The translations under genes and the position numbers were made by a program. 5,102 nucleotides of DNA from positions 1-5,102 of the forward strand of contig JAISQC010000065.1 in the NCBI GenBank assembly GCA_031274465.1, read 5' to 3'. This stretch comes from Synergistaceae bacterium. GTDB taxonomy: Bacteria > Synergistota > Synergistia > Synergistales > Synergistaceae. Shown here piece by piece: positions 1 through 5,102 of the stretch. Every line of letters begins with the position of its first letter. Position 1 is the stretch's first letter. Below the pieces are notes generated by a model that worked only from the letters and a program-made list of their open reading frames with translations, was not told the DNA's origin and did not search any database.

Positions 1-212
1 AGCCCCATGCGCGAGCCCAGCGCGACCGCGCTGTCGTTCAGGAGCGGAAGGGTGCCTGGAACCGCCAGGCAGATGGGGCACACGTTGGAGTTCGGCGTGC
101 GGCCGATATAGTCGGTCGAACACGGGCAGAACAGTTTGGTCCTCGTGTTGAGCTGGATGTGCACTTCCAGCCCTATGACTATAGGGCGTTTCAAGGTCGT
201 CCCGTCAGGCAT
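1..212 (-). CDS. gatB: GatB, amidotransferase subunit B (N-terminal fragment, cut by window edge)
   Basis: Subunit B of the tRNA-dependent amidotransferase GatCAB. In this family GatB binds the mischarged Glu-tRNA(Gln) or Asp-tRNA(Asn), activates the side-chain carboxylate with ATP, and receives ammonia from GatA. Only the first 70 codons plus two bases are visible, of a family length near 475 residues. The start reads MPDGTTLKRPIVIGLEVHIQ, containing the conserved IGLEVH segment at residues 13-18. A four-cysteine set follows (C29, C31, C45, C48, as CPC and CPIC), matching the zinc-binding cysteines known in GatB, then the typical VPGTLPLLN stretch. The ATG at 212 follows the gatA stop with no gap, and GGGGAGG lies 8 bases upstream inside the end of gatA, so the start is secure and the two genes are probably translationally coupled. 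No frame damage is seen. Archaeal GatE shares this N-terminal region, but a gatC-gatA-gatB order argues for GatB. Confidence 0.96.
   Translation of the reverse strand, partial: MPDGTTLKRPIVIGLEVHIQLNTRTKLFCPCSTDYIGRTPNSNVCPICLAVPGTLPLLNDSAVALGSRMG
170..187 (-). other. Small hairpin in the early gatB coding region
   Basis: A 7-bp inverted repeat (GCCCTAT at 170-176 pairing with ATAGGGC at 181-187) around a 4-base loop, covering codons 9-15 of gatB, about 26-43 bases after the A of the start codon. It may form in the mRNA but lies just beyond the usual initiation footprint. It could be chance, because the residues RPIVIGL are conserved. Confidence 0.4.
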
Positions 213-1694
213 CTACGCCACCTCCCCGAGCTTGCGCGGCTCGCACGGGGCCGGGCGGCCTATCATCCGTTCGAGCACCGAGGCGATGCCCAGTATCTGC
301 ATGTCGCCGTAGCGCGGCCCGGCTATCTGGACCGAAAGAGGCAGGCCGCCGCCGGTAAACCCCATGTTGAGGTTTATCCCCGGCAGGCCGCCAAGGCTGA
401 TGGGAACGGTAAAGACATCGCCGAGGTACATCCTGTTCGGGTCGGTTTCCTTAGCGCCGAGGGGGTACGGCATCGAAGGCGCGGTCGGAAGCAGGTACGC
501 GTCGTATTTCTCGAAGACCGCCTCGAACTCTTCGGCCATCTTCGTGCGCACTTTGAGCGCCGGCCCGTAGTAGTTCTGGTAAAACCCCTCGGTGAGGAGG
601 CACGTGCCGAGTATTATCCTCCTGCGCACCTCCTCGCCAAACGAAGCGGTGCGGGTGTTGGCGTACATGTCGGCGAGCGTGGGGCCGTCTATCCGCGTCC
701 CATAGCGTATCCCGTCGTAGCACCCCAGCTTGGAGCTGGCATCCGCCAAAGCTGTCACATAATACGTGGCGACCCCGTATTTCACCGCGATCGGAAGGTC
801 GATCGGCTCGACGATCGCGCCAGCGTCCTTGCACAGCTCCCCGGCGTTTTTAAGCGCGCCGTAGAGGTCCGCGTCCATCTGCTCGGCCTCGAAACCGGCG
901 AACATGCCTATCCTCTTCCCCATCAGGTCTTTCAAAGACAGGGCGTCCGCGAACTTGGGGCGGGCATAGGCGTCGCAGGTCGTGTCGTTCGGGTCGGGCC
1001 TTGCCAGGACCTCCATCGCCAGAGCCAGGTCTTCGACGCTTCTAGCGAGCGGGCTGACCTGATCGAGCGCGGAGCAGTAGGCGACTATCCCGTATCTGCT
1101 GACCTCGCCGTAGGAAGGCTTCAAGCCCTGTATGCCGCAAAACGCGGCGGGAAGCCTCACCGAACCGCCCGTGTCGGAACCGAGCGCTATGGGGACGTAG
1201 CCCGCCGCCACAGCCGCCGCGCTTCCGCCGCTGCTGCCTCCGGGCACCCTGCCAAGGTCCCTGGGGTTTTTCGTCGGCCCTATTATCGAGTTCTCCGTCG
1301 AGCTTCCCATCGCGAACTCGTCCAGATTCGCCTTGCCCATCAGTATCGCCCCCGCCCCGTTCATGTAGTCTATGGCAGAAGCATTGTAAGTTGGGACCCA
1401 ATTTTCCAGTATGTGGCTACTGCACGTGGTCCTGACTCCTTTGGTGCAGAAGTTGTCCTTCGCGATGTAGGGCACTCCGGCGAAAACCCCCGGGTCCTCG
1501 CCTCGCGCTATGGCGTCGTCGATGTCGCGCGCGCGCGACATCGCGGAATCGCCCATCACCGTTATGCAGGCGTTCACGTCGCCCTCATGCCTGGAAATGC
1601 GGTCCAAACTCTCTTTCACCGCGTCCGCGGCGCTGAATTTTTTGGCGCGTATGGCGCTTGCGGTCTCAGCGGCCGTAAGTTCGTGGATTTTCAT
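213..1694 (-). CDS. gatA: GatA, glutaminase (amidase) subunit of GatCAB
   Basis: Amidase-signature subunit of the cytoplasmic GatCAB complex. It hydrolyses glutamine to supply ammonia for amidating Glu-tRNA(Gln) or Asp-tRNA(Asn). The 493 residues fit the family length (about 485). The Ser-cisSer-Lys triad is readable: K79 in YIAKDN, S154 in the GGSSGGSAAA block, and nucleophile S178 in GSDTGGSVR; this numbering coincides with that known for Staphylococcus aureus GatA. R358 in EEVRRR and D426 in GDVFTVP sit where the glutamine-binding Arg and Asp are expected. The C-terminal blocks LLPTAPSMP and GGLPGIN are typical. Mild oddities are L181 right after the nucleophile motif, where most GatA proteins have Gln, and NLNMGF where VPCGF is usual. 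The start is 4 bases after the gatC stop. No upstream in-frame start exists and the protein start matches the family, yet there is no clear Shine-Dalgarno sequence. Isoleucine is mostly encoded by ATA (20 of 29). Confidence 0.98.
   Translation of the reverse strand: MKIHELTAAETASAIRAKKFSAADAVKESLDRISRHEGDVNACITVMGDSAMSRARDIDDAIARGEDPGVFAGVPYIAKDNFCTKGVRTTCSSHILENWVPTYNASAIDYMNGAGAILMGKANLDEFAMGSSTENSIIGPTKNPRDLGRVPGGSSGGSAAAVAAGYVPIALGSDTGGSVRLPAAFCGIQGLKPSYGEVSRYGIVAYCSALDQVSPLARSVEDLALAMEVLARPDPNDTTCDAYARPKFADALSLKDLMGKRIGMFAGFEAEQMDADLYGALKNAGELCKDAGAIVEPIDLPIAVKYGVATYYVTALADASSKLGCYDGIRYGTRIDGPTLADMYANTRTASFGEEVRRRIILGTCLLTEGFYQNYYGPALKVRTKMAEEFEAVFEKYDAYLLPTAPSMPYPLGAKETDPNRMYLGDVFTVPISLGGLPGINLNMGFTGGGLPLSVQIAGPRYGDMQILGIASVLERMIGRPAPCEPRKLGEVA
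221..227 (-). promoter_or_regulatory. Shine-Dalgarno site for gatB
   Basis: GGGGAGG on the minus strand, inside the last codons of gatA (Gly-Glu-Val), 8 bases before the gatB ATG at 212. A near-perfect anti-16S match at good spacing; it fixes the gatB start and suggests coupled translation of gatA and gatB. Confidence 0.85.
1520..1543. repeat. 24-base perfect palindrome with a (CG)6 core inside gatA
   Basis: Positions 1520-1543 equal their own reverse complement; the centre is an alternating CG run at 1526-1537 flanked by arms CGATGT and ACATCG. It encodes gatA residues around 52-59 (MSRARDID). The coding need for Arg-Ala-Arg in a CGC/GCG-preferring gene accounts for much of it, so a function is not implied. 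Confidence 0.9.
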
Positions 1695-1698
1695 CGCG

Positions 1699-1995
1699 CT
1701 AACCCGCGTTGATCCGGGGGACTCGGAAAAAATCCCCGTCTATCGTCGGAGCGGCGGATTTGAACTCGCCCTTGTCCTGCCAGTCGCTGGGCGTGTCCGG
1801 GCGCCGATGCGGAAGCAGCTTCATCTTCCACGAGAAGTCCGGGGTGCCGGTACAGTCCAGGTCGCCGACCAGCGCGCAAAAATCCAGTATGTCGTTGATC
1901 GAGTCCATCATATGATCCACTTCTTCCGGCTCTATGCGAATCTGCGCGGCACGCGCCATTCGAAGCGTTATCTCCCTGTCAACAGTCATCTTCAA
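1699..1995 (-). CDS. gatC: GatC, small structural subunit of GatCAB
   Basis: Small non-catalytic subunit that wraps around GatA and bridges it to GatB, helping assemble and stabilise the amidotransferase. At 98 residues it fits the family size (about 95). Support comes from an N-terminal helix with the LxxAxIxIEPEE pattern (LRMARAAQIRIEPEE, residues 11-25), a second helix with the INDILDF motif (residues 33-39), and the family's C-terminal DGDFFRVPRI (residues 86-95). The start is a TTG at 1995, chosen because GGGAGG (2005-2010) sits 9 bases upstream. An in-frame ATG at 1989 (residue 3) would be 15 bases from that site and is less likely; choosing it would remove only two residues. ligA ends at 2000, leaving 4 bases, and gatA begins 4 bases after the gatC stop, so the gene is embedded in the operon. 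The middle part (residues 50-80) is less conserved, as is normal for GatC. Confidence 0.95.
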   Translation of the reverse strand: MKMTVDREITLRMARAAQIRIEPEEVDHMMDSINDILDFCALVGDLDCTGTPDFSWKMKLLPHRRPDTPSDWQDKGEFKSAAPTIDGDFFRVPRINAG

Positions 1996-1999
1996 GTTG

Positions 2000-4039
2000 T
2001 CATACCTCCCAAATCCCTTTGATTTTATCGATGAATTCGTCTTCTCCCCATATTTCGACGCCGAGGCTGACGGCCCTGTCGTGCTTGCTTCCAGGGTTGG
2101 CGCCGGCGACCACCACGTCCGTCTTTTTGCTCACAGAAGCCGAGATCCCGGCGCCCAGGCTTTCGGCCGCCCGCTCCGCTTCGCTCCTCGTCATGGAGGA
2201 AAGCTCGCCGGTGAAGACAAATTTTTTCCCGGCAAAAATTTTCACGTCAGCCCCCGCCGCGCCTTCTTCGCCGTCGCTTCTCATGCTGACCCCGGACTCC
2301 GCCAGGCGCGCTATCACGGACAGGTTGTGCCCGTCCGCGAGGTACGCCCTTATCGAGGCCGCTACGACCGGCCCGATCCCGTCCACGCCAGAGAGCTCGC
2401 TCTCGTCCGCCTCCATGAGCGCGTCGATGCTCCGGAAACGGCGGGCTATGTCGCGGGCCGTCTTTTTGCCGACGTTCCTGATGCCGAGAGCGTTGAGAAC
2501 GGCATAAAACGGCCTACCCTTCGAAGCCTCTATGGCCTCGGCGAGGTTTTGCGCCGATTTTTCCGCCATCCGCTCTACGCCAGCCAGCGTTTCGGGCGTA
2601 AGGTCGTATATGTCTGCGACGCTTTTTACGAACCCGCCCTCCGTGAGCCGGCGCGCCAAGCGCTCCCCCATTCCGTTTATGTCCATGCAGTCGCGGGAGA
2701 CGAAGTGCAGCACCGCCTCCTGAAGCTGCGCGGGGCACGACCTGTTGGGGCATCTGACGGCGGCCTCCGACGCTATGCGCGCCGCGACAGCGCCGCACGC
2801 CGGGCATATTTCGGGTATTCGAAACGGCGTTTCCCCGCCAGTCCTCGCGTCGATATCGACTCTCAGTATCTCGGGTATTATCTCCCCGGCCTTGCGGACC
2901 CAGACGGTGTCTCCGATGCGAATGTCCTTTCTGTCGATCTCGTCCTGATTGTGCAGGCTTGCCCTCTGAACCGTCGTGCCGGAGAGCCGGACGGGCTCCA
3001 GCCGCGCCGTTGGGGTAAGCGCCCCGGTTCGGCCGACCGATATTTCGATGTCCAATACCTTCGACCGCTTCTCCTCCGGCGGGTATTTGAACGCTATGGC
3101 CCACCTCGGCGCGTGCGACGTGCTCCCAAGGCGTTCCCTCAGCTCTAGCCGGTTCAGCTTCACCACCACCCCGTCGGTGTTGACCGGCTCCGAAAAACGT
3201 GCGCTCCCCCACTCGTCGAGGTAAGCGTAGACTTCTTCCGGCGCGGCGCAAAGCCTGGACCGCCCCTGAGTCGGCAGGCCTTCTCCCTCCAGCCAGCTCA
3301 ATATGCCGTGCTGTGTTTCGATCCCAAGGGAGAGCGCGTCGTTTACGTGGTATAAGAAAATTTTGAGCCGGCGCGACGCAGTGACGGACGGGTCGAGCTG
3401 GCGCAGGCTTCCAGCGGCGGCGTTGCGCGGGTTGGCAAACAGCGGGGCGCCTTCGTCCTCCCGCCTCCTGTTCAGCTCCGCGAAGTCCTCCCGGGCCATG
3501 CAGACCTCGCCGCGGACCTCGACCCTGCCCGATTGATGCCGCTTGAGGCGCAATGGGAGAGTCCTTATGGTCCGCACGTTCTGGGTCACGTCCTCGCCCA
3601 CCTGCCCGTCGCCCCTCGTCGAGGCGTTCTCCAGAACCCCGCCCTCGTATATCAGGGATACCGCAAGCCCGTCGATTTTCGGCTCGCAAACCCACGGCTC
3701 GTCCTCTTCGCCGCCGAGCGCCCGGCGCGCCCTGTCGAAAAAAGCCGACAGCTCGCCTCGGTCCAGCGCGTTGTCGAGGCTTTGCATCGGCGTGCCGTGG
3801 ACTACTTTGCGAAACTCCCCTCTCGGCGCCCCCCTTACCCTCATGTTCGGGGAATCCGGGGTCAAAAGCCCGGGATGAGCCGCCTCGATCCCGGCCAGCT
3901 CGCGAAGGAGGGCGTCGTACTCGCTGTCTTCGATCTCTGGCGAGTCGAGCACGTAATAAAGCTCGTCGTGGCGGGCTATTTCGCGGCGCAGTTCGGACGC
4001 GCGTTTCGCTGCGTCTTCAAAATCGAGCCCGCCCGGCAT
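2000..4039 (-). CDS. ligA: NAD+-dependent DNA ligase LigA
   Basis: Seals nicks in duplex DNA using NAD+ (joining Okazaki fragments, finishing excision repair); usually essential in bacteria. From the ATG at 4039 it is 679 residues, normal for the family (E. coli 671). Domains in order: Ia, binding NMN (LYYVLDSPEIEDSEYD, about residues 27-42); adenylation domain with catalytic K121 in CEPKIDG, STRGDGQVGEDVT (140-152) and TDGVVVKLNR (288-297); OB-fold with the VGRTGALTPTA block near 335-345; a four-cysteine zinc finger (C412, C415, C430, C435); helix-hairpin-helix region about 480-570 (LGIRNVGKKTA, VDGIGPVVA); and a BRCT domain about 600-679 (FVFTGELSSMTRSEAE, W677). A GTG start at 4048 would add three residues but lies one base from GGGGAGG (4050-4056), while the ATG is 10 bases away, so the ATG is preferred. 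The stop at 2000-2002 lies 4 bases before the gatC start. No key residue is missing. Confidence 0.98.
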   Translation of the reverse strand: MPGGLDFEDAAKRASELRREIARHDELYYVLDSPEIEDSEYDALLRELAGIEAAHPGLLTPDSPNMRVRGAPRGEFRKVVHGTPMQSLDNALDRGELSAFFDRARRALGGEEDEPWVCEPKIDGLAVSLIYEGGVLENASTRGDGQVGEDVTQNVRTIRTLPLRLKRHQSGRVEVRGEVCMAREDFAELNRRREDEGAPLFANPRNAAAGSLRQLDPSVTASRRLKIFLYHVNDALSLGIETQHGILSWLEGEGLPTQGRSRLCAAPEEVYAYLDEWGSARFSEPVNTDGVVVKLNRLELRERLGSTSHAPRWAIAFKYPPEEKRSKVLDIEISVGRTGALTPTARLEPVRLSGTTVQRASLHNQDEIDRKDIRIGDTVWVRKAGEIIPEILRVDIDARTGGETPFRIPEICPACGAVAARIASEAAVRCPNRSCPAQLQEAVLHFVSRDCMDINGMGERLARRLTEGGFVKSVADIYDLTPETLAGVERMAEKSAQNLAEAIEASKGRPFYAVLNALGIRNVGKKTARDIARRFRSIDALMEADESELSGVDGIGPVVAASIRAYLADGHNLSVIARLAESGVSMRSDGEEGAAGADVKIFAGKKFVFTGELSSMTRSEAERAAESLGAGISASVSKKTDVVVAGANPGSKHDRAVSLGVEIWGEDEFIDKIKGIWEV
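2005..2010 (-). promoter_or_regulatory. Shine-Dalgarno site deciding the gatC TTG start
   Basis: GGGAGG on the minus strand, overlapping the last codons of ligA (Trp-Glu). It is 9 bases from the TTG at 1995, 15 bases from the ATG at 1989, and 1 base from an out-of-frame ATG at 2003. Spacing favours the TTG as the gatC start. Confidence 0.75.
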
Positions 4040-4049
4040 TGCCTGCACG

Positions 4050-4056
4050 CCTCCCC
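4050..4056 (-). promoter_or_regulatory. Shine-Dalgarno site deciding the ligA start
   Basis: GGGGAGG on the minus strand in the 19-base gap between the lysS stop and ligA. It lies 10 bases from the ATG at 4039 but only 1 base from the GTG at 4048, which makes the ATG the better ligA start. Confidence 0.8.
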
Positions 4057-4058
4057 GC

Positions 4059-5102
4059 CTAAAGCGGCCTCATGGTGGGGAACAGGATGACGTCGCGGAT
4101 GCTGCGCGAGTCGGTCAGCAGCATCACAGTCCTGTCTATGCCTATCCCCATACCGCCGGTCGGCGGCATCCCGTATTCGAGCGCGTTCAGGAAGTCCTCG
4201 TCGAAGGGGTGGGACTCCTCGTCGCCCTCGTCCTTGCGCCGCGCCTGGTCTTCGAAGCGGGCGCGCTGGTCGATTGGGTCGTTCAGCTCGCTGAACGCGT
4301 TGGCGAACTCCCATCCGTTTATGAACAGCTCGAAGCGGTCCGTGACGTCGGGGTTTTCTCTGTTCCTTTTGGCAAGAGGCGATATCACCGTGGGATGCCC
4401 GAACACGAACGTGGGCTGTATCAGTTTTTCCTCGGCGAAACGCTCGAAGAACAGCGGCAATATGTCCCATCTCGTGCTGTCGCGATTCGCGTCGACGCCT
4501 CGCTCGCCCGCCGCCTTGCGCGCGTCGGCGTCCGAAATGCCGAGGAAATCCACTCCCGTCTCCTCTAATACCAGCTCCGCCATCGTAGCCCTTCTGAAGG
4601 GCGGCGTGAGGTCTATCTCGGTCCCCTGATAGTTTACCTTCCTGCCGCCGAGCGCGTCGGCGCACGCCACCAATATCTCCTCGGCGAGCGCCATCATGTC
4701 CCGGTAGCTGGCGTAGGCCCAGTAGACCTCCATGGCGGTGTATTCGGGGTTATGTCGGGTGTCCATCCCCTCGTTGCGGAAGTTCGGCCCGATCTCGTAC
4801 ACTCGCCCGAACATGCCGACTATCAGCCTTTTCAAATGCAGCTCCGTGGCGATCCGAAGGTACATGTCGATGTCGAGCGCGTTATGGTGGGTCACGAACG
4901 GGCGCGCGTTGGCGCCCCCGGCTATGTTCGAGAGGATGGGGGTCTGCACGTCGAGCGTTCCGTTTTTCTCGAGCACCTGACGAAACGTGCTGATAATAAG
5001 CGCGCGCTTGCGGAACACCTCCCTGACTTCAGGATTAGCTATGAGGTCCACGTAGCGCTTGCGGTAGCGGACTTCCGTGTCTTTCAGCCCATGCCATTTT
5101 TC
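4059..5102 (-). CDS. lysS: Class II lysyl-tRNA synthetase (C-terminal catalytic part; start beyond window)
   Basis: Attaches lysine to tRNA(Lys) through a lysyl-adenylate in the cytoplasm. The frame is open to the window edge at 5102; the 347 visible residues begin EKWHGLKDTEVRYRKRYVDL, the conserved linker just before the class II catalytic core. The N-terminal anticodon-binding OB-fold, roughly 150 residues of a protein near 500, lies outside. Visible motifs: motif 1 region up to TPILSNIAGGANARPF, substrate region IATELHLKRL, motif 2 with FRNEG at visible residues 108-112 followed by MDTRHNPEYT, the segment GWEFANAFSELNDP, and motif 3 GMGIGIDR at 317-324. It ends RDVILFPTMRPL, the usual end of bacterial class II LysRS. 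The KWHGL and RHNPE signatures and the absence of the AspRS and AsnRS patterns point to LysRS. A GTG at 5051 opens a shorter frame but is internal, since homology continues upstream. ligA follows after 19 bases. The promoter is not visible. Confidence 0.97.
   Translation of the reverse strand, partial: EKWHGLKDTEVRYRKRYVDLIANPEVREVFRKRALIISTFRQVLEKNGTLDVQTPILSNIAGGANARPFVTHHNALDIDMYLRIATELHLKRLIVGMFGRVYEIGPNFRNEGMDTRHNPEYTAMEVYWAYASYRDMMALAEEILVACADALGGRKVNYQGTEIDLTPPFRRATMAELVLEETGVDFLGISDADARKAAGERGVDANRDSTRWDILPLFFERFAEEKLIQPTFVFGHPTVISPLAKRNRENPDVTDRFELFINGWEFANAFSELNDPIDQRARFEDQARRKDEGDEESHPFDEDFLNALEYGMPPTGGMGIGIDRTVMLLTDSRSIRDVILFPTMRPL

Noticed and set aside
159..1712. 517-codon open frame on the plus strand opposite gatA
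   Set aside because: It is in exact codon register with gatA on the other strand, so it is open simply because gatA lacks TTA, CTA and TCA. Its translation is rich in Arg, Val, Gly and His with no recognisable domain, whereas gatA has the full catalytic motif set.
2219..2241. A/T-rich inverted repeat with T-runs, resembling a terminator
   Set aside because: The 8-bp stem is all A/T and the site lies in the middle of the ligA BRCT coding region, encoding the conserved KIFAGKKF stretch. Lys AAA and Phe TTT codons explain it, and genes continue downstream.
1934..3148. 404-codon open frame on the plus strand opposite gatC and ligA
   Set aside because: In codon register with ligA; it closes exactly where ligA uses a CTA leucine codon (3146-3148). 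An antisense shadow of a well-supported gene.
2514..3695. 393-codon minus-strand frame overlapping ligA
   Set aside because: A shifted frame of ligA, Arg/Gly-rich and without family motifs; the ligA frame carries all ligase motifs across the same bases.
4046..4048. GTG as the ligA start
   Set aside because: It sits one base from the Shine-Dalgarno sequence, too close for initiation; the ATG at 4039 has 10-base spacing and leaves the conserved N-terminus intact. It cannot be fully excluded.
5049..5051. GTG as the lysS start
   Set aside because: The reading frame and LysRS-type sequence (KWHGLKDTEVRYRKRY) continue upstream to the window edge, so this is an internal valine codon.
1..5102. A mobile element, CRISPR array, defence locus, toxin-antitoxin pair or other new system
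   Set aside because: Nearly every base is accounted for by five intact housekeeping genes with at most 19 bases between them; no direct repeats, integrase, transposase or unexplained gene is present.

Overview
The window is a tightly packed, single-direction block of five bacterial housekeeping genes, all on the minus strand. In transcription order they are lysS (class II lysyl-tRNA synthetase, 5' end outside the window), ligA (NAD+-dependent DNA ligase), gatC, gatA and gatB (the tRNA-dependent amidotransferase GatCAB; gatB runs off the window after 70 codons). Every reading frame is intact, and the key motifs can be read directly in each protein with enough sequence. There are no RNA genes, mobile elements, CRISPR arrays, prophage genes or defence genes.

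Layout from high to low coordinates: lysS ends at 4059; ligA starts 19 bases later at 4039 (a GTG 9 bases upstream is less likely) and ends at 2000; gatC starts at a TTG at 1995 and ends at 1699; gatA runs 1694 to 213; gatB begins at 212, directly after the gatA stop. The largest gap is 19 bases, so no room is left for internal promoters or terminators between genes, and the block is almost certainly co-transcribed from a promoter beyond position 5102. Strong Shine-Dalgarno sequences (GGGGAGG or GGGAGG) precede ligA, gatC and gatB. gatA has none and probably depends on translational coupling to gatC.

Function: LysRS charges tRNA(Lys). GatCAB converts misacylated Glu-tRNA(Gln) and/or Asp-tRNA(Asn) to Gln-tRNA(Gln) and Asn-tRNA(Asn). 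LigA seals nicks during replication and repair. The transcript therefore joins two translation-fidelity functions with DNA ligation. The window cannot show whether the organism has its own GlnRS or AsnRS, so which amidation reaction matters in vivo is unknown.

Organism: a GC-rich bacterium (by eye about 60% GC) with NAD+-dependent ligase and GatCAB. A striking trait is that AUA is the main isoleucine codon (20 of 29 Ile codons in gatA by hand count), while TTA, CTA and TCA are absent from gatA. I lean weakly to a Synergistota-like anaerobe, from general impression only; no lineage marker is present. I did not find an undescribed system. The most interesting points are the codon bias, the gene order, the start-codon arrangements at the junctions and a 24-base perfect palindrome inside gatA.
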